A stretch of 64,000 nt of DNA from Diphasiastrum complanatum (lineage: Eukaryota > Streptophyta > Lycopodiopsida > Lycopodiales > Lycopodiaceae). A program made the translations under genes and the position numbers. Positions 55,196 through 64,000 of this stretch are shown one piece after another (position 1 is the first letter of the stretch; each line of letters begins with the position of its first letter). Location of the stretch: NCBI GenBank assembly GCA_029204225.1, contig CM055107.1, positions 10,546,868 to 10,610,867 of the forward strand, in the 5' to 3' direction. The notes under the pieces are model-generated. The model did not search any database. It was not told where the DNA came from and saw only the letters and a program-made list of their open reading frames with translations.

Positions 55196-55699
55196 CTAAC
55201 GAATAACCCACTCTCAAATCAGTCATTCAGAGGTCTATGCCTCTTAAACATGATATTTTGGTGTTTCCTAGCAAAGAAAGGGTTACTAAATGACTTCAAA
55301 TTAATGAGCCAAAGCTTACTGAGCCTTCATGCAATTGTTTTTACAAATGTAATCAATTTGAAATTGATATACATGGCATTTGGTACTTGGGATGAGACCA
55401 AAAACCATTGTTTCATTCAATAATAAGAGGTAACACACAAGGTGCACATTTCTGAGGCCATCCTTGTAGCCATAGGCATAATCACAGGGACACATCATAT
55501 GCCATCCCATAGGTTAGCCATAGCCAACAATGGCTATCTAATCGATGACATCACAAAACCGGCTGTAGTGCATCTGATCAACCAATTCATTGTAGTAGGC
55601 AACCTCAAGAAGGAGCGGATCACATTATTCTTGCTTCATCAACTAGTTGAATCTCATTTGAAGTTTGTTGTTGGAACAATGGTGCCCTAAAAATGGCTT

Positions 55700-55940
55700 T
55701 CAACCATTATAGTGCAATTGAATAAGGTGTTTAAGCCTAATACTTGGAGGAAATTTGATGCAAGCCCACTCTTATTCGCCTTGGGACTTTGTAGAAATAT
55801 GTCCAACAATTGCAAGCTAGCCTACACAATGTGCAAGTGCAAGTAAATCAGACCGCCCTCGAGGCACAATATCATATCACATTACTTCAAGGTCATTTGG
55901 ACATGGCCCAAACTTTAGAATAAACGAATATTGAAAGAAT
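55700..55940 (+). pseudogene. Second copy of the coiled-coil ORF
   Basis: One frame reads KYVQQLQASLHNVQVQVNQT, then ALEAQYHITLLQGHLDMAQ and a stop at about 55,921. It aligns with the coiled coil near the left edge of the window (KYVSTLQNALSTAQ, LLQGQLDMAQ). It lies between a gypsy integrase relic and a gypsy RNase H relic on the same strand, so an accessory or structural ORF of that element is the best guess. Confidence 0.5.
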
Positions 55941-57040
55941 TAGTTGATGTGAAAATTGAACAAGATTCAATTCTAGCAATCCAAGCCAAGGATAAACTTA
56001 GATTTCAATTTGAATTCATTTTGACTATTTCAATCATTTGGATGCATTTTTTGACCCATTCTGCAAATTGTCATCTTCGTGAGTGAATATGCAAACCTAC
56101 AGAGACCGGTTTACAATTTCAATCCCACATGGGATTAATTTCCATTATCTACTTGACAAATGACGTCTAAAAGTAATTAGGCTTATTGGTGTAGCTACAT
56201 ACAATGCATTTGCAAAGGTACTAAGTGAAAAATATGTAGTATATTGCTAACAAAGAAACTCCTAGTGCTGTAGTGGTATATTGTGTGACTCATAGGCATG
56301 CTTTACCTAATTTTGATGCATCAAAAATATTTTCTAGATTGGCATTTACTGAAAAAGTTTTCAATAGGGTGTATTTGTGGGTGAATAACTTGACAAAGAA
56401 AAAATTAGAACTTATCGCATTGATTGAAGAAATCGGCTTTGGATAGCCATGGCATGTCCGACACGTATATGTAGTTAAATAATTATCTAGGGGTAAACCT
56501 CTTAATTACTTGTGAATCATATGCACTGTGAAAAAAGGTGAAGATGGGATACTTGTTATGAATTTGAAAAAATTATTTTCAATTTATGCAACATATTCTT
56601 GTAAATTTTCAAAAGGAGCTCAATAAGCTCAACATTTCTTTTTGAAAAGATCATGTGTATTTGAAAATTCTTGGACTAACTATTGACAAGGTAATTAGCA
56701 AATCAAACATTATCAAGGGACTAAGCATCCACACAAGCTATTTTTTACATACAAAGATTCAAGGAGCTCCAAATGTGGGTATTTAGACTTTTAACATAAA
56801 GACTGCATTGTACATCATCTTAAGTTGTTGTATTGTCAAACTTTAGATAAAGATGAAGATAGTGGGGAGGGAAAATGTCAACAATGTCAATAATAGAGGG
56901 ATATTTGAAAAGCTATATCACTTTGATTTGCAAGTTTTGATCAACAACTTCAATGTGTGATTTATAGACATACCTCTATTTGACGCAACAAAGCTAATTT
57001 GCCCAATTTACGTCTCAAGGTATGCTGAAGCCAAAACAAA
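55941..57040. other. Decayed retroelement DNA
   Basis: Scattered protein-like pieces on the plus strand (for example near 56,260-56,440) without a readable catalytic motif; probably remnants of gypsy gag-pol. Confidence 0.4.
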
Positions 57041-57540
57041 TGCGATGACAAAAACTTCTCTCGAAGTTCAACATAGATATTGTGCACACAGCGGGAAAGA
57101 AGAACATGGTTACAGCAAATGCGTTAAGCAGACAACAACACCTAATGGCAATGGTGGAAACCCACGTGACTGGTCTACTCCAAGAAATCAAAGAAAGTAT
57201 AGTGTAGACCCATTGGCTAAGAAACTAATGATAGAAATCCAACTAGACAAACTGCTCACACAATTCACTTGGAAGGATCAAATGGTTGTTTATAAACAAC
57301 ACAGAGTTTACATCCTAGACGACATCAACCGAAGCAAGAAAATTTTGAGAAAACATCGGACACCTAGGGGTGAACCACATGAATGAACTTCTCAAGAGAG
57401 GCTTCTATTAGCCAGATATGTGGGCAGATACTGAATCTTACGTACAAACTTGCGTCCTACATTCAACCAAAATGTGCATGTGCTATATGATAGCCTATGA
57501 TTGGCTTTGGAAATGCACATTTTGCAAAGTGTGCAAGGCT
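57041..57540 (+). pseudogene. Ty3/gypsy RNase H end and integrase start relic
   Basis: One frame reads IDIVHTAGKKNMVTANALSR near 57,070-57,130, the end of gypsy RNase H (VxGKxNxVADALSR). Further on come HLGVNHMNELLKRGFY and PDMWADTESYVQTCVL (57,363-57,460), the HHCC zinc-finger region. Stops separate them. Confidence 0.75.
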
Positions 57541-57949
57541 CTATGTGTCAAATGCTCATCGTGATGTTCAAATAGGCTTAAATTCTTAGCACGATAAAAA
57601 AATTTGTTTCTAAATGTAACACCAAAATACAACAAAAAAGAACTAGTAATGTGCATTGCAATAAGTTGTCATTTTTTTATTTGTAGAGCTAGCGGGCCGA
57701 TGACATTTTGCTCGGAAATGAATCACGGGCTCTAGGCTCGGCCTAAACATAATCATCTTCTCTAAAACATAAAGCGAGGGTAACATGAGTGCTGCCTCTT
57801 CTGCTTTTTAAGTAGTCTAGAAAAGTGGGCAGGAAAAAGTCCTAACTATCCATCAAGCTTACAAGAATATGCTCATGAGTTCTAGCCTTTTGTTTGAGAG
57901 ATGTCCTGGATAATGAATTCAGACTCGAGTCAAACAATTGACGGGGGGG

Positions 57950-58056
57950 AAGGTCCTGCTCCGAGGCCTTTCCGCCCTGGAAGAGTGTGCGCCCGAGGGC
58001 GGAGGCCCGAGGGCGCACGGTCTTTGGCGGGCGGAAGGGCCGAGGAGCCGGCCCTT
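57950..58056. repeat. GC-rich foldback (imperfect 28-bp arms)
   Basis: The left arm 57,950-57,977 and right arm 58,029-58,056 are inverted copies with a few mismatches. Inside lies a second perfect 8-bp stem (GTGCGCCC at 57,987-57,994, GGGCGCAC at 58,011-58,018). GAATTC words flank both sides. The GC content is far above the surroundings. Confidence 0.85.
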
Positions 58057-58124
58057 CCCTTTCGTGAATTCCGTTTTTACATTTTTTTTTTCTTCTTTTT
58101 TTGACGTAAATTTTTTTTTACACT

Positions 58125-58181
58125 CACCTTCCGGGCGGAAGGTGCATGTGAAAAACGTAAATTTTTTTACGTGCACCTTCC
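58125..58181. repeat. Overlapping hairpins with CACCTTCC arms
   Basis: CACCTTCC-gggc-GGAAGGTG forms one hairpin (58,125-58,144). GGAAGGTGCATGT (58,137-58,149) can instead pair with ACGTGCACCTTCC (58,169-58,181) with one G:T pair. The arms could form alternative structures. Confidence 0.85.
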
Positions 58182-58254
58182 AATGTCCAAAAGGTGCCTG
58201 TAAAAAAAAAATTTGTCAAAAAAAAATTTGCCCCAGAGATTACGTTCAGTGAAA

Positions 58255-58326
58255 CATCACCATTTCCTTTGTAAAAATTTAAAAACTAAGGCATCACCAT
58301 TTCCTTTGTAAAAATTTAAAAACTAA
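58255..58326. repeat. 37-bp tandem duplication
   Basis: 'catcaccatttcctttgtaa' begins both units (58,255 and 58,292), and each ends 'aaaatttaaaaactaa'. It lies just upstream of the LPAT promoter. Confidence 0.95.
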
Positions 58327-58500
58327 TTTCACCTCAAGATGAGGTATGCGAAGTCGTTGCCAATCCTCCCTGCACTCATTGATGGAGCACGAGTATATAC
58401 TAAAGCTTATTGCTTTGTACTATATAGTAGGATACGGTATGGTGGGTGCTATGGTGATCTTTTCAGAACAAAGAAAAATATTTCTGCTATAAACAACAGT

Positions 58501-58510
58501 TATATAATAA
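58501..58510 (+). promoter_or_regulatory. TATA-like element of the LPAT gene
   Basis: 'tatataataa' lies about 300 bp upstream of the LPAT ATG and about 50 bp upstream of a short upstream ORF. The start site is not known; another 'ctatatag' occurs near 58,420. Confidence 0.4.
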
Positions 58511-58558
58511 TAAACGTAAGAAAGAGAAGGGAAACAGATCGAGACTCTGGTGTGGGCG

Positions 58559-58687
58559 ATGGCCGCCTCTGAGACTCAGTCCACCGTCAGCCCTCGATCC
58601 ATGGCTTTCTTCCTCTTCTCTCCTCCACTTATCACGAGCCAGTGTTTAAGTGCTCATTCGGGAAACATTTGGGTGATACATAGTTAG
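58559..58687 (+). CDS. Possible upstream ORF of LPAT (42 codons)
   Basis: ATGGCCGCC gives a good start context. The frame encodes MAASETQSTVSPRSMAFFLF and ends HS before TAG at 58,687, 122 bp before the LPAT ATG. If transcription starts near 58,530 it would be translated first and lower LPAT output. It has no known homologue and may be chance. Confidence 0.3.
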   Translation: MAASETQSTVSPRSMAFFLFSPPLITSQCLSAHSGNIWVIHS

Positions 58688-58809
58688 TGATCTCTAAGCT
58701 CAAGAAGGGAGGTTTTTGCTACTGTCGATGCAGTGAGAGATCGTGTTTCTGATGATCTTCGGTTTTTGACTAACCCAAGTGAGACATCTGTTTGCAAACA
58801 TCTGAAACA

Positions 58810-59115
58810 ATGGTGGACAATATTGTAGCTCAGTCAGAGAATTCGAGTTTAAGGCAGCGACACGGATCCACTGTTTCTAGTGCGAATGGATCTAAGCCAG
58901 GTTCTGCTGAAGAGATAGATTTTGGGCTGGATTCCTACGTGGATGATAATTCATTTTTGGCAATTGTGATTGGCGTTTCGAAAGTGGTTTTATGCTTGTT
59001 GGTGCTAGCTATCAACACCTCACTCTGGTTTGTTGTGCTGCTGCTGCTGCTCCCTTGGCCGAATGCCCGTCTTTACCAGGGCAATCTGTATGGCCGTGTC
59101 AGTGGCAGAATGTTG
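58810..59115 (+). CDS. LPAT: LPAT exon 1 (residues 1-102)
   Basis: Starts MVDNIVAQSENSSLRQRHGS, a polar cytosolic leader, followed by the membrane segment and GNLYGRVSGRML. It ends before GTAAAT. Confidence 0.9.
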
Positions 59116-61264
59116 GTAAATCTTTTTGATCCAACACTGCAGACAAATCTATCGTTTAACTAGCTTTTAAGCCACGTTCTTTAGGCCTGCTTTGAAGTTA
59201 CACGTGCTTTGTACATAAATTGATTGCATTGCTTACAGTAGGGGTCGAACTCTCCATTTTAATTGGCATCCTCTTCATGATCAGTTCCTTTTGAAGGAAG
59301 TTGATTGTCTTTTAGTTGATATCATGTTGGTTGCATTTAATCACTAGAGCTTACATGTCGTTGATCTTTGAAGCTATGCCTGTCCAAGTTCTGAGAAAAA
59401 TGCCAATCCGAGTTTCTTTATCCTTAAAATTTCTGTACAGATGTGGATCTGCGGAAATCCTCTGACGATCAGGGGACAAGAGTATGCAAACGATAAGGCC
59501 ATTTACATTGCAAACCATTCATCGATAATGGATGTGCCTCTGATGCTATGGCTGACTCCATTGCGGACAGTTGGAATAGGGAAAAAGGAGGTATCAAGTC
59601 AACTTCCTATTTGGACTAATATTTTTCGGTTTTCTGGTGGATTAGTTTTTGCATTGTTTGCTGTTTCCGTTCTGCAGTTCTTGCAAAAATGTAAAAGAAT
59701 CTTCATTTCTTTTTGCGCTTCACTAGTCTGCAATTTCTTGTTTATCTTGAAGTGCTACTTCACAGCTTTTACCAAATTGTCGAATACATGAGATGTGTTC
59801 TGTTAGGTTGATACTTACAATCTTTCCGGGAAGTAGATAACTAGCTCCTTCTTCTGAGAATATACTCCTTACTCATTTGCACATCAAATTTTACAAGCAC
59901 AAACGAAAGATGATCTGAGAGAACAGTAGCTTCAAGAGTTGATGTTTGTGTGTAATGGAATCAATGATGTTCTGAGAACCCAAATCAGAGGTATCAGATT
60001 ATTTATTACTAACTTAGTTATAGGCAGATACAAATGAAGAGGGCTTCAATTGCAACAAGCTTGTCTTTAACTGTTTAAGCTTCTGGCTGCAGGTGATTTG
60101 GTTCCCATTTTTTGGAATTTTATTCATGATGGCTGGTCATCTAAGGATAGACAGATCAAATCGAGAGTCTTCACATGCATCGATGACCGAGGTATAAATG
60201 ATATGTCTGAAGTGTCTTTGCAAATCTAGTCAGAAACAAGCATGTTCGCTGGTCATGTTTGTGTTCTGATTTGAGGCCTAATTTTTGCATTGACGAGTCT
60301 TGTGTTTCAGAGTCAGCTGCTCAAATGGGTAGGTCACGGTGTATGCTTTACTGAACTAATTGTATACTGCAAACATATGAATTCATATTGTCAAACAGAC
60401 AAATGGCATAACTACCTTTTTGGTGCGAAGACCCCTGATCTTTATGATGTTCATGGACCCAAAACTCTTGCATTAACGGCCGCTTTTGCATTCCTGCACT
60501 GCATTGTGTAAAAGTTGTTGCAAGATGAGCTGAGATTCACGTCTGGATCAAAAACATGTTTTCCTTGTTTCTTTGAAGCAAAAAGAATAGCTCATAAAAA
60601 CCATTGGAATACGTGAAAACAAGAAACTGTTGTTGAATTTGCCATCTGTGCATGTCAAGAATAGAGAAAATGGCTACTGTTGAAGTGTTGACATACGTTG
60701 TAGATTCTTACATGAGTCAAAGCATGCTTTGCTTAACAGATGAACTTGAATTCCATCTCATTGAGAAATCTCAACATAGAATTTGCTTTCAACAGGTAGC
60801 AAAAGAGATAGTCGAGAATGATCTTTCTCTTGGTATGTTTCCTGAGGGCACAAGGTCCTCAGATGGCAGGCTGCTGCCATTCAAAAAGGTGGTTATCTTT
60901 TGTCAATTATGGACCTTACATTTTACCCAATTTCATCTGCTGTTACTTGTGCATCCAAATTTTATTTGAGTTGACGATTAGTTTTATTTTTCAGGGATTC
61001 ATTCACCTGGCTTTACAAACAAAACGCCCAATAGTACCTGTGGTTCTGACAGGAACATACCTTGGCTGGCCCAAACATAGTTTTCATGTGAGACCAGCTC
61101 CAGTGAGTGTTACTTTCTTGCCACCAATCAAAACAGATGATTGGACTATAGACAAAGTAAATAATTATACTGAAATGATACATGACATATACGTGAAGCA
61201 TCTTCCTGAACGACAGAGACCTTTGGAGATGTCTCCAACTAAAGAGGGCCTATCCATAAACTGA
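58810..61264 (+). CDS. LPAT: 1-acyl-sn-glycerol-3-phosphate acyltransferase, class B (microsomal LPAT), 5 exons
   Basis: Exons: 58810-59115, 59441-59590, 60093-60191, 60796-60888, 60995-61264; all splice in phase 0 with GT/AG and give 305 residues. The enzyme moves an acyl group from acyl-CoA to lysophosphatidate to make phosphatidate in the ER. Residues 49-84 are a hydrophobic membrane segment. The four acyltransferase blocks are intact: NHSSIMD (His128, Asp133), GHLRIDRSN (167-175), FPEGTRS (200-206) and VPVVLTGT (Pro231). Block I is followed by the class-specific PLMLWLTPLRTVGIGKKE. Overall order and length match coconut and Limnanthes class-B enzymes (about 308 residues), including YQGNLYGRVSGRML and KTDDW. 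The ATG at 58,810 was chosen as the first Met in the frame. Acyl preference cannot be told from sequence. Confidence 0.92.
59441..59590 (+). CDS. LPAT: LPAT exon 2 (residues 103-152), block I
   Basis: Follows TCTGTACAG. It encodes MWICGNPLTIRGQEY and the catalytic NHSSIMD, and ends KKE before GTATCA. Confidence 0.92.
60093..60191 (+). CDS. LPAT: LPAT exon 3 (residues 153-185), block II
   Basis: Follows GGCTGCAG. It encodes VIWFPFFGILFMMAGHLRID and RSNRESSHASMTE, and ends before GTATAA. It is too short to stand out as an open frame and was found by homology. Confidence 0.92.
60796..60888 (+). CDS. LPAT: LPAT exon 4 (residues 186-216), block III
   Basis: Follows TTTCAACAG. It encodes VAKEIVENDLSLGMFPEGTR and SSDGRLLPFKK, and ends before GTGGTT. 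Confidence 0.92.
60995..61264 (+). CDS. LPAT: LPAT exon 5 (residues 217-305), block IV and stop
   Basis: Follows TTTTTCAG. It encodes GFIHLALQTKRPIVPVVLTG, then KTDDWTIDKVNNYTEMIHDI, and stops at TGA 61,262-61,264. Confidence 0.92.
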   Translation, partial: GFIHLALQTKRPIVPVVLTGTYLGWPKHSFHVRPAPVSVTFLPPIKTDDWTIDKVNNYTEMIHDIYVKHLPERQRPLEMSPTKEGLSIN

Positions 61265-62507
61265 GTGCTGATTCACAGGATGGTTGATCCTTCACTGATG
61301 ATTGAAGGACTTTTTCGTTAACTTTGGTCAACAGATACAGTAATGTGCTGTGCTTTGTACTTGATGCAACATATTGGGCTTTTGAATCTGTTTATGTAAG
61401 GCTGCTGAACAATTGCCGTTGTTTTGTTGATTACCAAAACTGAATATTTCATGAATGAATGACATTTGAGAATATTATTCATTGTACATTAGACACATGA
61501 CGAAAGTACATTTGAATCTTAATATATATATATCAATTCTTGTATGTTCTCATTTGTGCTCTGGATAGGAGTTGGAACTCTTGATCTCAAAGAAAGGAAA
61601 GGAAATCCTATCAAATTCACAGCTTATTGGAGGACAAATCTTTTGATTTATTGACTGCGTGATTTTTTAAGGCAGCTTTTCTTTTCTTTTCTTTTTTCCC
61701 TTTCTTTTTTTTATTTTTGTGGGCAATATCAGTATCAAATTAAAGCGTTAAGGTCAATACATTTATGTAGGTTGCCGAATGTTTCGGGTAAAATGTGGTC
61801 CAGTACATCAATTCCTCCTGGAATCTGTCAATCCTTACTGATTTTTTAATATTTGTTTTTTCTTTTTTCGAGATTTTGAATTTAGAAACGCGTTTCTAAA
61901 AACTTTTTTTTTTTTTTTCCAAAAGTGAGTTTATGTGCAACTATGGGTTTGTAAACAATGATTGTGTTTTGTGGTTGGTGTTGTACCCAAAGGTTTAGAA
62001 ATCTCATGGTATTTGATCTTGTCAAAATAATGCCCCATGTCAGTAGATCTAGTTCATTTTGTGCCAATGCAATGCAATATCAGTCATCATACTACAAAAG
62101 ACTTAGTATTGTGATGGTGATGTTATTTATGCTCCAATTGCAATAAACATTTGTTGCAAGTAAATAGACATTTTGTTTGCACTTCATTGACATATTTTGT
62201 TTGCTCAAAAAACTACAATGCTCCCAGCATAGATATAAATTTCTTGTTGAGGTGCCTTGTACCCATCCCCTTCATGCCTTGGTGCTCACTTTGCTTCGTG
62301 GACATAGTTTACAAATGGGTCTCCACCGACCAACTGATGTTCACATATAATTATTTTCCATGTTCATTGAATTTCCCGACCGAGTGGAATTGCCAAATCT
62401 AAGAGGGCAAACAGTCATGTTCAATCTTTTAGCAACTAACTTTGAAATCATTAGTACTAAAATGATTTTGTAGCCAAACATTTTAGAGTGCGAAGTGATG
62501 TTTAGAA
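61265..62507. other. LPAT 3' region and intergenic DNA
   Basis: The 3' UTR of LPAT begins here; the poly(A) site was not fixed. Pyrimidine-rich runs (61,675-61,725), a poly-T run (61,905-61,918) and a 20-bp palindrome are visible. No gene was recognised. Confidence 0.5.
61881..61900. repeat. 20-bp perfect palindrome with AAACGCGTTT core
   Basis: TTTAGAAACGCGTTTCTAAA equals its own reverse complement. The core also occurs at 28,696 and 29,564. Confidence 0.95.
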
Positions 62508-63209
62508 TATTGAAGTATTCAACAGATCAGACGAAATAATAAGAGATTTATTAATTACAAATGATTACAGAGAAGCATACAGTCTAACATGATACTGAAC
62601 GCAATAAGAAGATCGATTGATTCAGTAAGTAGCATGTACAAATCAGATGATGAGAGCACAAAGCAATAGCAGATGAAACCGCGTACTCAAGTTATCTCTG
62701 AAATAATTGAAAACTTTATGTGATGCACTTCCGCTAATAAGCAGTAAGCACTAATAGCAATACTCTAATAGAGCTTTGAAAAACTTTCTAGAGACCATAG
62801 AAATCTTTAATGATCAACTATATATACTAAAGTAGTTAAAGCTCATCCGGTAGGATAGCTAATCAGGTCGTAGATCGCAATTGGCAGTTAGCCGTAATGC
62901 GTTGTCATCCATCCAGTTAGAACTTCCCAAATATTTACTTGCAACGCAGTTAGGGCAAGTCTTTAGCTTCATATCAGGCGGAACAACAACTATCATCCTT
63001 CGACATGTTTGACTCCTTTGACTTTCATCGGAGTCATCCGATATGTCGGAGGTTGTCCGATATGTCAGAGCCACTTGTTGAGCAATTCCCGAGTATTTTT
63101 GCAAACTGTGTAGAAACACGAATAAAACTGTAGAACTGGATAATGAATGGATGTAGATTAAAGATCGATTATTCGGATGAATCACTCGCGATAGTAGAAT
63201 AATCCAATA
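62508..63209 (-). repeat. 3' LTR of copia element F
   Basis: On the minus strand it follows the polypurine tract TTAAGGGGGAG, begins TATTGGATTATTC and ends near CTTCAATA; the inverted ends are TATTG/CAATA. A TATA-like 'tatatatag' lies near 62,820. The second LTR would lie outside the window. Confidence 0.65.
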
Positions 63210-64000
63210 CTCCCCCTTAATCTGAATCCATGAATGCCTTGACTCTCAAACTTAGTTTTGCACAAAATTTTGTGTATCCAAGCTTAGTGCCTTGGTAAAT
63301 ACATCAACTTTCATATCTTGCGTTTGACAATACTGCAAGTTTACCTCTTTGTTGAGAACTTTGCTTCTGACATAGTGATACTTCATTTCAATGTGCTTAC
63401 TCTTAGAATGGAATCTAGGATTGGCTGATAAAGCAATAGCACTTTGATTATCAAAAAATAAAGTTGTCGAAGCATATTGTTTCAGACAAACATCTGAAAG
63501 TAAGTTTCTCAACCATATTGCTTCATTTGTAGCTTGAGAGGCTGCGATATACTCTGATTCAATCAAAGATAGAGCTATCGAAGTATGCTTGCGACTGTTC
63601 CATGAAATAGGACCGTTGTTAAGGAAGAATGTAAATTCAAAAGTGGATTTATGAGTGTCTATTTTTTTTTTTACATTGCATCCTTGCATCTAATCTATAA
63701 GCAACTTGTTGCTTTGAGAAACCAAGTTGTTGCATTTCACTACATCATGTAATAACTTCCATTTCTAACAAATCAACATCATATTAAACTTCTCATGTTA
63801 CAAAGTCGTTTGCAAACTCACTGCTCATTGAAATCACATTTTGACAATCACCTATAAAGTAACAATCAACTCGACATACACTTATTCCTTTCTCACGTTC
63901 TGTCTATGATAAAACCATTACTAGTTCATCAACAAATCTTATCAGTTTGTCGTAAGTTTTGAATGTCTATTCAAAACTATCAACAAACCAATATCAAATT
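63210..64000 (-). pseudogene. Copia element F, RNase H end of pol
   Basis: 63,689-63,252 on the minus strand reads FTFFLNNGPISWNSRKHTSI, ALSLIESEYIAASQATNEAI, FFDNQSAIALSANPRFHSKS and KHIEMKYHYVRSKVL, the complete copia RNase H domain, ending VDVFTKALSLDTQNF. The element continues to the right of the window. Above 63,690 the frame is degraded. Confidence 0.85.

Noticed and set aside
57901-58252. Open frames across the GC-rich foldback on both strands
   Set aside because: They are produced by the palindromic, high-GC sequence and poly-T runs and have no protein-like pattern.
60290-60511. 73-codon open frame within the LPAT gene
   Set aside because: It lies in intron 3 between two phase-0 exons whose joined product matches the family without it.
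1-64000. Search for tRNA, rRNA or other structured RNA genes
   Set aside because: I saw only tRNA-Met-complementary primer-binding motifs of retroelements, not full tRNA genes. A covariance-model scan was not possible here.

Overview
The window looks like nuclear DNA of a land plant with a large, repeat-rich genome. Genes are spliced with GT/AG introns, both host genes have plant homologues, and most of the sequence is decayed Ty1/copia and Ty3/gypsy LTR retrotransposons. Introns of 17 and 19 kb, and a conserved protein that has drifted far from its angiosperm relatives, suggest a gymnosperm or fern rather than a compact angiosperm. That placement is an inference.

Two host genes are supported. 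Gene 1 is on the minus strand. It spans 49,884 to 7,357 (42.5 kb) with nine coding exons and a 603-residue product. The product has an N-terminal AH/BAR-like helical domain and a Ser/Pro-rich tail, as in the Arabidopsis At2g33490/At3g26910/At5g41100 family. Its exons were found by matching conserved family motifs and checking splice sites and reading phase; every junction keeps frame. Intron 1 (17,065 bp) and intron 5 (18,700 bp) are filled with retrotransposons, whereas other introns are as short as 111 to 192 bp. Gene 2 is on the plus strand (58,810 to 61,264), with five exons and 305 residues. It is a microsomal class-B lysophosphatidic acid acyltransferase that makes phosphatidic acid in the ER.

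Layout: 1-2.6 kb holds decayed retroelement genes on the minus strand, including a coiled-coil ORF. 2.6-7.2 kb is non-coding and includes one copy of a dispersed repeat. 7.36-11.2 kb holds exons 9 to 6 of gene 1. 11.2-29.9 kb is intron 5, with a gypsy relic (G) split by copia elements B, A and C in nested order. 29.9-32.7 kb holds exons 5 to 2. 32.7-49.8 kb is intron 1, with copia element E carrying copia element D inside its 5' LTR, followed by gypsy debris. Exon 1 lies at 49.8 kb. 50-53 kb is the upstream region. 53.1-57.5 kb holds LINE and gypsy relics plus a second copy of the coiled-coil ORF. 57.9-58.3 kb holds GC-rich foldback DNA. The LPAT gene follows, and 62.5-64 kb is the 3' end of another copia element (F).

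Most notable observations: a coiled-coil ORF present in two retroelement contexts 55 kb apart; inverted copies of one copia family (C and D) in the introns on either side of exons 2-5, a layout that can favour back-splicing; nested insertions G>B>A>C explained by one later deletion; and an extra, diverged pol-derived module in element D.
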